Shown here piece by piece: positions 26,745 through 39,900 of a stretch of DNA of 64,000 nt. The position numbers and the translations under genes were made by a program. How positions within the stretch are numbered: the first letter of the stretch is position 1; the number at the start of each line of letters is the position of its first letter. The DNA is from Dirofilaria immitis. Its lineage: Eukaryota; Nematoda; Chromadorea; Rhabditida; Onchocercidae. The notes beneath the pieces were generated by a model. The model was not told the DNA's origin, did no database searches, and saw only the letters and a program-made list of their open reading frames with translations. The stretch lies in contig JAKNDB010000088.1 of assembly GCA_024305405.1 (NCBI GenBank), forward strand, positions 2,622,001 to 2,686,000, in the 5' to 3' direction.

Positions 26745-28069
26745 AGTAAAAAAGCGAGAAAAAAAATCACTGCATAGATCATTTGAATAAAATATTTACT
26801 GTTTTCCCAATCCCTCCTCTTGAATTCTATATAGTACGATTCTGAAACAAACATTGCAATTCGTTCATTTAAACAACTATTGATTCGATGTTCTAATCAT
26901 CAATGACTAACTTATTGATTATCATAGTGATAATTAGCATACGCTGGTATGTAAATTACTATCTGGTGGATTAGTTTATTATTCTGAAGTTTATCGTTTT
27001 GCTGAAACTTTTCTTCTTAAACAAATATGCCATAGATTTATCATTCATGTCAAAAAGTTTCAACACAAGGTTTCAAAAAAAGAGTGTAAATAAATTTGAA
27101 CAAAGCATGCTCTATTGATTTTTAAGAATTTAGATTTAATATTGAAGTCTCTGCAATAATCATAGTATCAAGAAGCAGTTAGTTTTTTATCACTCAACTA
27201 ATAATAAAGAAACTTTAAAGAAAAGTAAAACATGCAATAATATTGCTAAATAAAAATAATTGAAGAAAATGAAATTTCAAATTCTCGAATCAAAGAAAAA
27301 CAAGAAGCTTTCTATAATAATACAACGATACTACAACATTGTCTTTTATAAACTTATGAATCTAAATTTGAGTATTTAAATGTCGAAGAAATGGAACTAC
27401 TTCTGTAATATGAGCAAACTCCCATAAAATCCGCAAATCAAATAATACAACTATGATATACTATTACTGTTTGAAATTATAAAATGAAATTTTAATATGA
27501 CGATATAATCCGATGAAAATTCTTGCTTTGTTATCAGTTTATCTTTCTGAATCCTGGAAAAGCTTTTGTTTAACGAAAAAAAAAAAGAAAAAGGGAATGA
27601 ATCATTTCAAATATAAGCATTAAAATAGCGAAACCACCAATATAGCTCCATTTCTTCTTTCCTTGACAACGATATCGAATCAAACGAATTCTTTTTTTTT
27701 GTTGAGAAATAAAAAAAAAAAAAAAAGAATAAAACAAGAGATCGTAAAATTTTAATTCATAAGGAGGAAATATAATGCACTGATGAAGATTCTCCTTCCT
27801 AAAATCGTTTTGCTTTCTGAATTCTAAGAAATTCCTTTCAAGCTTAGAAAGAAGGCAAATGAATCGATATAGAAACATGAAAATAGAAAAAACATACATC
27901 AACGAGAAGCTCTAACTTCTTCTTTCATCAACACTTTCAATCAAACAAATTTCAGGAAACTAATAATGAAAGAAGTTATAAAAATTAGATGACTGAAGGT
28001 TGAGGTCTATCGAAATAGAATGAATGATATGGAGAAGGTGCTGTTTGGCTGCTGTTGCTATTATGCCGT
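25876..28069. other. Intergenic, nothing recognised apart from a GA tract
   Basis: A+T-rich. A (GA)n tract lies at 26701-26745, and A-rich homopolymers at 27577-27590 and 27709-27726. No supported gene. Confidence 0.45.
26701..26745. repeat. (GA)n microsatellite
   Basis: A purine-only GA tract of about 45 bp with a few interruptions. Confidence 0.85.
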
Positions 28070-28124
28070 ATGAAGTAGAACAGAATACATGGGAAGGACG
28101 CAAAGATAGGTGGAGGGGATGACT

Positions 28125-28186
28125 AGATGGATAGATGGCTGGATGGATAGATGGACGGATAGATGGATGGATAAATGGATGGCTGA
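28125..28186. repeat. (GGATGGATA)-type microsatellite
   Basis: An imperfect GGAT/AGAT tetranucleotide run on the plus strand. It is the left member of an inverted pair with 28926-29027. Confidence 0.85.
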
Positions 28187-28925
28187 GAGGGCGAAGTGTT
28201 GCACGATGAAGATAATAAGAGCGGGCGGAGCGGGGAATGGAATACACACAAGAAGGCTACTACTACTATTGCTGATGCTCGATCGGACCGAAACCGAGCG
28301 CGAACATAAAGCGGCCGTCACCCGATAAACCACCATCATCATCGTCATCGTCGTCATCATCATCATCTATTCCTTCATTCTTTCCTTCCTTCGCCTTTGC
28401 CTTCTTCGCCTTCTTCTTCCTTCTTCCTTCCTCATATCCCGCTAACATTCAATCCCGAAGTTAAGAGTTTTTGAATGAAAGAATTGGGAAAAGGAGAAAA
28501 GAAAAAAAAGAAAGAAGAAGTGAAAATGAAGTAGTTTTCTTTTTTTTGCAACATACTGCAATTATACAGGCAGAAGTCTTGTTTCATTAATAGCAGTCAG
28601 TATAGCGAGTCTACAAGATGCTGATGACAACGATAGATGACAACGACAACGACAACGAAAACGATAACGACAAACGACAAACGACAAACGATAAAACGAC
28701 AAAACGACAATAAAAGAGGGACATGTGGACATATGAAGGACTATCCATCGATGAGAGAGAGGAACGAACCTTTTCAATTTTGCCTTTTCTCCCTCTTTTT
28801 CCTCCTCCTCTTCCTCTTCCTCATCAACCATCACATTTTTACAAGCTCACATCACATCACCATCAAATCCCCTTTGCAAAATCATCAGATATTATGGTTG
28901 CTCTTCTATCCTTCTAGCCTTCTTC

Positions 28926-29027
28926 TATCCATCCTTCTATCTAGCCATATCCATCCATCCATATTCATCCGTCCATCCATCCATCCATCCATCCATCCAT
29001 CCAGCCTTCCATCTATCCATCTATCCC
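28926..29027. repeat. (CCAT)n microsatellite
   Basis: An imperfect CCAT/ATCC run, the reverse-complement type of the GGAT run at 28125-28186. It contains a CCGTCCATCC stretch matching GGATGGACGG-like words on the other side. Confidence 0.85.
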
Positions 29028-29317
29028 ACTTCTTCTTCATGTCATAACGAATACTTCTACGATAATTTGTGAATACTACTTGCTACCACTGTTACTGCTA
29101 TCTTTAACAACTGATGATAGTATATGAAGGAAAGTATAGAAAGGAAAAATGAGAATGATTTCTATGATAACAGATGAAGTTACCTTCTGATACATTCTCT
29201 CGCTTTATTCGATCTTTTAGTATTATGAAATAAAAAAATACAAAAATATTTAAAAATATGATGAAAAAAAAAGAAAGAAAGGAAATCTATGTAAAATGCG
29301 AATGTATTTACTATCGC

Positions 29318-29386
29318 ATATATATATATATATATATATATATAGATAGATAGATTGATAGATAGATAGATAGATAGATAGATATA
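29318..29386. repeat. (TA)n followed by (GATA)n microsatellite
   Basis: A compound run: about 25 bp of TA, then about 44 bp of GATA with one interruption. Confidence 0.9.
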
Positions 29387-30557
29387 TTATCATATATAAT
29401 ATTTATAATATTATCATATAATTATTTATAACTAATCATTAATCTTACTATCATATAAAATAAGCAAAATGTAGAAAATAATAAGAAAATTACAATTTAT
29501 TATCATATATAAATTGTATCTAATTGTTTAATTTCGTTATTCATATAAAATAAGCAAAAGTGATAAATAATCAAAAAAATATATATATATTTATTTGTCG
29601 CATGTCGCATTTATTCATTCTATCCATCTAATCGCTAATTTTATTATTCATACAAAATAAGTACTATATATATATCCATCGTATCTAATCTAATTGTTTA
29701 ATTTTATTATTATTCATATAAAATATGCAAAAAGAAAGATTAATTTTAATAAATATTAAAACTAAAGTGTTATTTTATATAATATAAATGAAATATATTG
29801 ATTAAAAAAATATATAATGAAAATTTTTTTATAAATTGATATATATGTATGTATGTATTAATTATAATTTCAAATATGTATTGAATTATGCTTAAATATA
29901 TGTGAAATTAATAAGCATAAGTAAGTTTAAATAATAGCAAAGGATTAATTGAATAATTAACCAATTGTTAAATAATCAAATAATCGAAAATTGAAGATGG
30001 GATGAAAATTTTGCATATCAATCATAAATATATTACAGGAATAAAGTGATATTAAGTAAATATATATTATAATTGATAATGATTTCATAGTTTCATATAA
30101 TGCTAAAAATTAATTCTCTAAATGAATAGCAAAATTAATCAATTACTGATATCTTTTGTATCAATAAATATAAACAATCAATATTATGCAAAAAAAAAAA
30201 GAAATTCATAAAATTTTTTCTTATCGTACATATTTATTTATTAAATAATATGATATTTTTCTTCTACTTTAAAAATAAGAATAAAAAGAAAGATGCTAAA
30301 TAATTTCCCATATTTCACGTATTTTGATTTTGCAGAAAAAAAATTTTTTATAATTTTCTTTTGATAATAAAAAAGATGGAATTATTAAAAGTTTGTTTAG
30401 TAATTGAAGGCAAAACCATAGAGAAGGAATTTCATTTAATGTTGACCTTCTGAAGGATTGAAAGATGGTTGTAAAGAGAAGATGATATTATAGTGGTATG
30501 AATGAAATCGATAGTATAACAATTCAACCAAACTATCAATGACAGCAAAAATGGTAG

Positions 30558-30590
30558 TAGTATTAGTAGTAGTAGTAGTAGTAGTAGTAA
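30558..30590. repeat. (AGT)n microsatellite
   Basis: About ten AGT units. On the minus strand they read as a Thr run inside an open frame. Confidence 0.85.
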
Positions 30591-30942
30591 TAGCATTCAT
30601 GCGAGCATTGTTAATTTTTGATGCCATTCGTTTATGCCATCTTTCTTCATTCAATCTACCAAACTTGTAATCATAGTTATCACCATCATTACCATCATCA
30701 TAATCATCATCATCATTAATAACGTGATAAAATATCAGCATTTTGTTACGTTATTGTTATCGAATATATGCTGACAGAAGAAGATAATAAGACGACACGG
30801 TTTTAACTTCAAACCAAACGATAAATAGAAAAGATAGAATAGATAGATGTAGTATAGTTGAATGAGGAGAAAAAGCGTAAAACTCCACCACAATCATTTC
30901 GATGATAATTGTGTGACATTATGACGATGGCATCAGATGCCA

Positions 30943-30943
30943 C

Positions 30944-30978
<35 letters not shown>
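30943..30978. repeat. (ATC)n microsatellite
   Basis: About eleven ATC units immediately after the palindrome TGGCATCAGATGCCA (30928-30942). Confidence 0.85.
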
Positions 30979-32602
30979 ACCATTTCTCTCCTCTAATCGC
31001 AAAAGTATTTTCTATTTAATAGAGAGAATTTTGAAGTGTTCGGAGCAAGCATGAAGATGATGATGATTGCCTTTGCATGACTATTATTATTGTCACATCA
31101 GTCATACATAGCTAAAAATATCATTTTCTATTATTTTTCTTATAGTCCACATTTGGAATATAAAATAGTTTATTTCATGGCAGATAAGAGAAGAATTTGT
31201 TATGATAGAAATAAATGAAACATTCATTTTGTTTTATTTTCTAATTAACTGAAAGTTTGAAACTTATTGTTAAAGCAAATGAGGAACAAAAGAGGAAAGA
31301 AAGAAAAGGAATGTATTTATATCATTCATAAATGAATAATATAAGTAGAAATTCAATCGATTCATTCCTGAATAATAGAATTAAATTTTTATTCATACCA
31401 TTCATTAATTTGATATTATATAATATCAGGATTAGATTAAGAGAAAATTAATGTTCTTTATATTTCAAGATTTTTTTTTAATGATAAGGATAGTATGAAG
31501 AAGACCGCTTCTTTTTTATTTATTTTCAATGATTAATCCTGAAGAAATAATTTTCGTCAATTTTATTGAATCTTCTTTCTTATCCTATCTTTGTAACTTT
31601 TCTATCCTTTCCTTCGCATTCACTCTCGAGATGTATTGCAACGATAGATTTATCAGTAAGCAGTTTGTTTGAAATTCAAATTGATTTTTATATATTATAA
31701 GAAATCGACTAAATTAAATTCGATCAATCACAGTATCATACGAAATATTTTTAACAGTTTGCTTTCCGAATTCAATTTAATTCATATTAAATGTTTTATC
31801 ATAATAAAGAATTTTCGAACCGATCATTTCTTGAATAACATAATAAAATTTATTCTAACATGTAAAATAAGCCCGAAAACGATAAAGAACCTCGGAATCA
31901 ATAAATATGATGGATTTATTAAGATGCCTCGAATCGAATGCATAAATTACCATCAGAAGTTGATTTCTAAAATTTCAACGAAATCATAGCATGTTGTATT
32001 AAATTGAATTATCCTAAAAACATTGTTGTATATTTTTTTAAAACAATTTTGACAATTGATAAATAAATCATCTTTAAGAAAAAGAGAAGGAGAGAGAGAG
32101 AGAAAAAAAGGAATATCTTTGAAATTTGATATATTAATTATTATTTAATAATATATACTGTATTTTTGTTAACACTTCTCATACCCAAAACCACTTCAAA
32201 TTTTAAATATTATTAGATTAAAGTTTTACTTTTTATTTTTATATAAATGATGTAGAATCTATTATTATCACTTATGTTATCATACAAATTAAAATATACA
32301 TTTAAAATATTTTGTAACTTTTTATGCCAAGTTTTAATTTTAAATTCTTCATTTTCTTTTTTTTTTTGTATATTCAAATAAATGATTGGATGTTAAAAAT
32401 TTTCTCTTTCATATCCATAAAAATACTCAAAATATTTAAGTTACTTAAAATAAAAACACTCAAAGTAATTCAAATAAAAGTCTTTAAATTAATTAAAATA
32501 AAAAAAATTCATCCATTGTCTGAAGTTATAGATGTCTGATAATTTTCTTGAATACTTAGAAAAAAATTAAATTAATTGTATCTTATTATACTTTTTCATT
32601 AG

Positions 32603-32803
32603 ATTATTGTATTAGTTATAATTGAGCAAAACAGAAACCGTCAGAAAACATCAAAAGTCTATTTCACTGTTGAAGAGAAAGACGAAAAGAAAAAGCAGTT
32701 GGAATTGTTTTATCAATTACCATTTTTGAGCATATTTTCATCAACTGTATTAAATCTCAATGTTGTAATCACAAAGCTTATTAGACATGACTTTGAGAAA
32801 TAA
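32603..32803 (+). other. Unassigned 66-codon coding-like frame
   Basis: It follows TTTTCATTAG, a plausible splice acceptor, and has no ATG at its start. It reads EQNRNRQKTSKVYFTVEEKD, then EKKKQLELFYQLPFLSIFSS and NVVITKLIRHDFEK before TAA. Its charge pattern and mixed composition look like protein and are unlike the surrounding frames. It could be a terminal exon of an unseen plus-strand gene or a relic. No partner exon was found with confidence. Confidence 0.3.
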
Positions 32804-34153
32804 TAAAATATATTAAATTGATTTCTTAAATATGAATATGATTTTTTCGAGATTAAATTGATAAGTTAGAAAATAATAAAGCATATCAGACGTGACATCA
32901 TGAGAAAGTAAAATATAATATAATATATATGATATATTTATATAAACATTTCGTTTTACGTAAGATTATATTTCATTTGTTTGAAATAATAATGATAAAT
33001 TTTTAAATGAACAAATTATTATATAAGGTCTAAAAATTAAGGTTTCAGTAATTTTGATTCTATGATGGAAATGCTTTTTATTTATTATATTCAAAAATAT
33101 AACTTACTAATTTTACTAATTATTTCCGACCAATGGTAAGATATGATAAACAAATAATCTCCATTATGTTCACATAACTATTTTTAAAAAAAGAGAAAAA
33201 ATGATGAAAAAGATTTACTCATTTTAATCAAATATCATAACGAATTATGCAATTTCATTCATAAGCACCAATAAATGGAAGGAAGGAAATTTTAATACAA
33301 GGTGAAAAAGGAAAAATTGTTATTATTAACATTATATTTCAACGCTTTAATGATAAGCTGAAATTTTCAAAAATTTGTAAGAAAAGTAGAAAAAAATTAT
33401 ATTTTTTTCTTATTTTTTCGAAAACAAACGCTTATTTCTCAGCGAGGTATTCGTGACTTTTCAATAAAAATATAAAAGCCTAAAAAAGTAGAAATAAACT
33501 GGTTCGTTTGAATGAATATGTGTGTGTTCATTTATATTCGGTAAAACTTCAACCTATATATATTGCTCACAAAACTTTGACAAATACTTCCTTTTTCTTA
33601 TTTTTATATAGATGGATATTATTATAACTTCTGGATAAAATGAAAAAAAAACTTTGTCAAGAAATCAAGTATATCACTACAAATATATATATATATATGT
33701 TCAATAATCATAAAATAATAAAACCTAAAAATTTAGCAATAATAATTAAAATTATAAAATATAAATTTAGAATTTAGTAACATATGATTATTATTTATTA
33801 GATAATTTGCATATTTACATATACATACATACATACATACATATATATGCATGCAATGATATATATTTAAAAATAATTAAAATAAGCATATATATATATA
33901 ATATTTTGGTTATAAAATACTATAAAATAAAATGATTATTCTAAAATTATTATTATCAATATGATACAAATTATTATTTATATTTTAAAATCTCTCATCA
34001 GTTTTTTTTTGCATATGAAAAAAAAAATTGATAAAACAAAGAGCGAAAAAATGATGAAAATATATATTACTCATTTATATATGTGACAATAGAAATAAGC
34101 CATTGAAAACGGTTGACAATGATCATAACCTTCATTCCTATTTACACATATAT
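32804..34153. other. Intergenic, nothing recognised
   Basis: A+T-rich, with short TA tracts at 33684 and 33888 and a CATA run at about 33818-33845. Confidence 0.5.
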
Positions 34154-34214
<61 letters not shown>

Positions 34215-34242
34215 ACATCAACATCATCATCATCAACATCAA

Positions 34243-34319
<77 letters not shown>

Positions 34320-34363
34320 ACATCATCATCATCATCATCATCATCATCACCGTCATCATCATC
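34154..34363. repeat. (ATC)n microsatellite, about 210 bp
   Basis: A trinucleotide run with AAC-for-ATC interruptions clustered near 34214-34245 and a single one near 34320. The Ile, Ser, Met and Asp homopolymer frames here are repeat by-products. Confidence 0.95.
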
Positions 34364-34436
34364 TATAATGTTTGTCTGTTGAATTTGCATTTTATGTTGA
34401 AGCATGCATGTAAAATGCATATGTATACATATATAT

Positions 34437-34514
34437 GCGTGTGTGTGTGTATGTGTGTGTGTGTGTGTGTCTGTGTGTGTGTGTGTTGTGTGTGTGTGTG
34501 TGTGTATGTGTGTT
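34437..34514. repeat. (GT)n microsatellite
   Basis: A GT run with TA, CT and TT interruptions, about 75 bp after the ATC array. Confidence 0.92.
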
Positions 34515-34626
34515 ACATGACATGTTTGTTCATTTGGTAGCATTAGTTGGATAACTCTAAAGTTATAAGCTGCCTGAATAAACTTGATATATCACAGATA
34601 TAGGAATGGACCGGTCTTTGTGAATT

Positions 34627-34833
34627 ATGTCTACAAATCGGTTAGCTTGCGCATTGTTTGCGGAAGTAACCGATGTATTAATGCAAACGATGCACATATA
34701 CATGTATATATATTTATATATATATATATATATGTATATATACACTCTATCCATTGTTAGCGAAGCATTAATATCGCTTATGAAATATTTTAAGACAGCA
34801 TTAATGATTCTGAAACGTCAACAATACATGTGA
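34627..34833 (+). other. 68-codon frame interrupted by a TA microsatellite
   Basis: From ATG: MSTNRLACALFAEVTDVLMQ, then a Tyr/Ile tract from the TA repeat, then TLSIVSEALISLMKYFKTAL and MILKRQQYM. The two flanks look protein-like, but the centre is microsatellite. The opposite strand is open too (34754-34563). It may be a relic or chance. Confidence 0.2.
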
Positions 34834-35410
34834 TAATCAATAATATGTCAATAATCAATTATGAATGCTATAATCAATAAGGTATACAATAATCAATAAT
34901 ACATGCAATAATCAATTATGCACGCAATAATCAATAAGATATACAATAATCAATAGTACATACAATAATCAATAGTACATGCAATAATCAATAATACATG
35001 TAATAATCAATTATGCACGCAATAATCAATAAAGCAAACAACAGTGAAAAATACATGCAATAATTGATAAAACGTGCAATACAATTAATGATCAATAATA
35101 CATGCTATAATAAATAATTGATATACATTTGAGATAGATAATAGAAAAATAATCAATGATATCTACAGTGAGCAGTAATCAGTGATATTTCTATAATAGT
35201 CTTGCATGCAGTGATTGATAATACACAGATAATCAGTAATACATGGAATTACTAATTAACAATGAAATAATTAATGATAATCAGCAATTAATAGCATAAT
35301 AATAATAATCGACAACCATATAATCCTATAATACATATAATAATCAATAATATATGTGTAGTAAACGATAATACATGCAATAATTGATAATACGTGCAAT
35401 AATTAATAAT
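34825..35410. repeat. Degenerate array of about 19 bp units
   Basis: Repeated words of the form ACATGCAATAATCAATA, most regular between 34850 and 35040 and decaying to the right. CAATAATCAAT recurs more than a dozen times. Confidence 0.85.
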
Positions 35411-36764
35411 ACATGCAAAAAGAAACAATTAGGTTATGAAATATTATTATTTAAAAAAAAAAGAATTAATTAAGATTGAATGAAAAAAATTATTAAATTT
35501 ACATGAAGTCGCTAATTTGATTAGACATATAAAAATAAGAAAGATCGATTATATCATTCATATCTATAAATCCATTCAAAATTTTCATGCTAATTTTTCT
35601 CGCTATTTCTATTATATCGCTATTTAATATTAAATATTTAAATTTAGAATTGCGATTTATTCGCTATTAGCATAATGTTTAAATTTAGAATTGCGATTTA
35701 TTCGATGGATTCTGAAGATAAAGAGAGATTCATAAATATTTCAAAAAAGCGAAAATTATGAAGAAATAAAATGATAAAAATAATCAATGTATAATTATTA
35801 TTTGTAACGCATGCGATATATGTTTCAAATAAAAAATTTGTTATTAAAAATTTAATTTATATATTTCATTTTGACAACCATTTTTCGTATTTATTTTTTG
35901 ATAAATTCTTTTGACAATCTTACAAAACAAATAAATGATTGATTGATTGAATTGATTGGATTGATTGGCTCAATTGGAATGACTTTCATTTTCCACCGAT
36001 CAATTCATCCACATATGTTCAGATTACTTTTTATTTTAATTCATTTAAAAAACTTTTGATCTTACCAAAGATTGACCCAATAAAATTGATAACAATATTA
36101 CATTGAATATAATAATTCTTCCATTTCTTTTATTTTTGCTGAATCATCAATTGACCTATCAACTTCTCTAAATGTAATTAAAGATTTTAATTTCTTATTT
36201 CGATAATAATTATATATATAAAAGGAATAAATAAAATCTTTTAAAATCATTCTATACTATTCAATCAAACTGATGATAAAAATATCATAATGAGATAAAA
36301 TAATATTTTATGTTTGCTGCTTATTAAAATTAATATCAATTTTATTTGATCTTTTTCACAATTATAAATAAATCGCTGAAACTTATAATTTATAAAAACT
36401 TTCAATAATTTTAATTTTTATATGAATCGTTTAAAAATTGGGAAAAAAATGCTTTTTTTGGTTCGATTATTAAATAAAAACTTTGTTAATTCCCTTAAAT
36501 TTAAAATTAAATTAATTTTGAGAAATTATAAGAAAAACAAAAATAAATAAAATTAAAATGAAATTAATTTTCAATCGTATTTTCTTTAAGAATAAAAAAA
36601 AAACAATAAGCAATAATTTATAATAATTAACAAGAAAAAAATGAAGCATATGACAAAATTTGTAGAAAAATATGAATGAAAAGTTGAATTTCAATGTCAT
36701 ATCAACTAATCATTATAAATGATACCTTAAAATTTAATTACCATTTAATTTTCCAAATTTCAAA

Positions 36765-36961
36765 TCCTCTCCGTTTCTCATCAAATTCTGACTTTTTGCA
36801 TTCTTCATTAAGATTCCGAATCTATTCATTTCCCATCAGATTCTGTATGCTTTCGTTTTTTTATTAGGATTCTGAATGCTTTCCATTTCTCATAAAATTC
36901 TGACTCATTGCATTTCTGATTGAGAGTCCAAATCCATTCATTTCTCGTTAGAACTTTTGAC
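36765..36961. repeat. Degenerate tandem repeat, about 56 bp x 3.4
   Basis: Successive copies start at CCGTTTCTCATCA, CATTTCCCATCAG, CCATTTCTCATAA and CATTTCTCGTTAG. Each is followed by ATTCTG and, later, GATTCCGAATC-like words. Confidence 0.75.
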
Positions 36962-39900
36962 TATTATCATTATTACTATTATTAATAATATTACAGGTAA
37001 AAATAATAATTTTCCATTTAGCATATAATGAGATTATTCCGAAAAGATTTCCCATTTCTATCGATTATTAATTATTTACTAATTTTATACTTAATTAGCT
37101 GTATTGTATATTTAGATTATCATTATTATTATTATTATTACTATTAACAATATTATACTTAATTATTAGTAATTTCTAATTAACATATAATGAAAGTATG
37201 TATTTTAAATAATTTTCCTATTTCTATGATTTTAATTTGTTCAAATTTCTCCTCTAAATCAAATTAATTAACATTTCTGATTATTTTTTCAATATTTTCA
37301 AGTAAAAATTAAAATTTCTAAATTAATACATTAACATTAGTATTGATATGATTGAAAAATAAATATGAATATTGTCATTTTGTGTTAAGCCATATATTAA
37401 TTAATTAATTAGCATAAAACGATATCATATCATTTAACAAAAGAATTATCAATGTTTATCATTCATTATCTTACTAAAAATGTATCATTCTCTTTTTTTA
37501 TCATTTTTTTGTTTCATATAATGCATGAAATAATATCAAAAACAAATAATCGAAACTTTTTTGCAACGAAATATTTATACGAAATAGTAATAAATTATTT
37601 TGAGGAAAAAAATAGTAATAATAATCTATTCAAATATATCATCCGTTTAATTAATTTTTTCAATAATTTAATATCTTCTAACCATATATTATTATATATT
37701 ATTTTTTTATAAATAATTATAAGTAATAATCATAAATTATTGATAAAAAGTGATTTTAATCTTTTTAATAAAATAAGCAATAAACTTGAATATCGATTTA
37801 AAAAAACTTCAAAAGTTTTTAGCAAAATAAGCAATGAATTTAGATATTTGATGAGAAAAATAAATGTTTATTTTGAATATTGATAAAAGAAATGAGTGAT
37901 AATTTTTAATATTGGGTATTGATAAATGAATAAATAATAATTTTTTGAATTTCAAACTCAAAGATTTTATGAATAAAAAGAAAATAAAAATTAATTTAAA
38001 TATTTCTCACACTTTTATATTATATAACGTAAGAGAAATAATTTATTACTAAAACTAATATATCATAGCATTTTTTTTAATTTAATTTTATTCAAACTAA
38101 AATTATATTATCGATAATGAATAAAACGTTTAATCATTTGCTTATATCAAAAAAAAAAAAATATTTTGTTTTTTGTTCGCTATCTATTTAATCACTTTTT
38201 CTTATCTATTGATTTTTATTGTTTATAATATTATTATTTTGAATAACAATAAATGATAATAATCGTCAAGATTGTTTATTCTATTCACGATATTGATATT
38301 TTGCTTATGAAAAGAAACTTGAAAAATTACTTATAATATTACCAATTTGAATAATGATAATAATATAGCCACTAATAACAGTAATAACAATAATTATTAT
38401 TATAACATTTGTAATAATAATGATAATAATAATAGTAATTCGAATTATTCATTCCATTAATATTTTCTTCGGGGAGTCGTTATCATATTACATTTTACTA
38501 ATTTATTTTTTTGTAATATAAAAATGCCATTACGCCATTTAATCCAATTTTTCTTTTTTTTGTCTGTCACATCTGTCATTTATTTTCATTATTGAAAATA
38601 ATGAAAATAAATGCTTCTTATCAATTGATATTACATTTTTCATACTTTTATATATTTCATGTATCATTCAATTGTTTACAAATTAACATTTACATATTTT
38701 TTTATTTTTGTTTTCTTTTATTACTATTATTAATTAATTTTGTTGCTTTATTTATCATAGATCAATGTTTTTATTTATTAAACTTGGAATATATACTTTT
38801 ATATATTTAAAACTTGTATATTTTATACATTTGTTTATTTAATTGTTTGTTTTATTTATTTATCTCTTGAAAAAATATATTTTTTCATTTGTTTCATTTA
38901 TTTATTTTTTTCGAAAAATAAATAAATAAGTTTCAGCACATTTAAATTATCAATCATATTTATTTATTTGTGTAAAGAAATGATAAGAAGTTATGATAAA
39001 TGAATGAAATATTTTATTAAATATAAGAATAAATAATTTTTATTTAATGTTTATTGGAAATGAAAAGAAAAATTTTTTCCAATATTTAATTAAATTATGC
39101 ATTATATTTCAATCAGATATGTTTTATTTGAATTAAAAAAAAGAATTGATTATTATTTTTAATCAATGAGTTACCATTCAAGATATTATTTATTCATATT
39201 TTGTCGATAACATTTATTTACCAAATTTAAATTGTATGAGTTGAATATGTTATTTTAAGTATATGATACATTTAAATTTCTGAATTTGATTATTTATTCA
39301 TTTCAAAGCTATAAATTGTTATATATTAATAAGTTATGCATATATTAATTAATTTGAATTTTAAAATTATCATTAAAAATACTGATATCATTCATATCTC
39401 TTCGATGCTTTTATTGGTCAATTGGATGATAATTCAGATTGGGTCTAATATAGTTTAAAATGTTATTCGAAAATTTTATATATTATTAATCATTTAACTA
39501 TTATTTTATTCAAATTGTTATTAAACCAATATTTATGTTATCAACGTAGCATTTTATCTTATCATGCAATATCTTTATTTTGTTATTGCGATTTTTTTCA
39601 ATGCAATATTTTTATCTTATCATTATGGTAATCTTATCAATGCAGCAATATAATTAGCGAATGAATTAAATTTATTTAAGATTATTTTTCAAAATTTTAG
39701 CTATTTAAAAATTATTTTTATCGTATAAAATTTTCGTAATAGTAGAAATATTATTTGAAAAAAATTCGATGGTTTTCGTTGAAATTTGATTACAAATTTG
39801 CATAAAGAATTAGGACAAAATAAGAAAGTAAACGATGTATTCTAAATAAAATCATCATTTATGGCTATAAAAATGATTTTAGATACGTTTCATTTTAAAA

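Larger units (their letters stand above)
28070..29040. other. G+C-elevated island bounded by inverted microsatellites
   Basis: The most G+C-rich part of the window. It includes GCGGGCGGAGCGGGG (28221-28235), which has a GC-box core, and a CGG/CCG-containing stretch at 28280-28325. It also holds CGACAA repeats (28630-28710) and CAT/ATC runs. Frames on both strands are open but low-complexity and overlap one another. A promoter or enhancer island is possible; I see no convincing gene. Confidence 0.4.
29041..32602. other. Intergenic with microsatellites
   Basis: A+T-rich DNA with the microsatellites listed separately. The plus frame at 31669-31989 (106 codons, no ATG at its start) is somewhat less A+T-rich than its flanks and may be a coding relic. 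The minus frame at 30741-30436 is partly microsatellite. Neither is well supported. Confidence 0.4.

Noticed and set aside
28110..29047. Several overlapping frames in the 28-kb island
   Set aside because: Trp/Met/Asp and Ser/Pro/His repeats from tetranucleotide microsatellites, open on both strands.
30436..30741. 101-codon minus-strand frame with YKFGRLNEERWHKRMASK
   Set aside because: Part looks protein-like, but it is bounded by Asp-rich and Thr-run microsatellites and has no partner exon; kept only as a note.
34103..34543. Long Ile, Ser, Met and Asp homopolymer frames on both strands
   Set aside because: Translation of the ATC and GT microsatellites.
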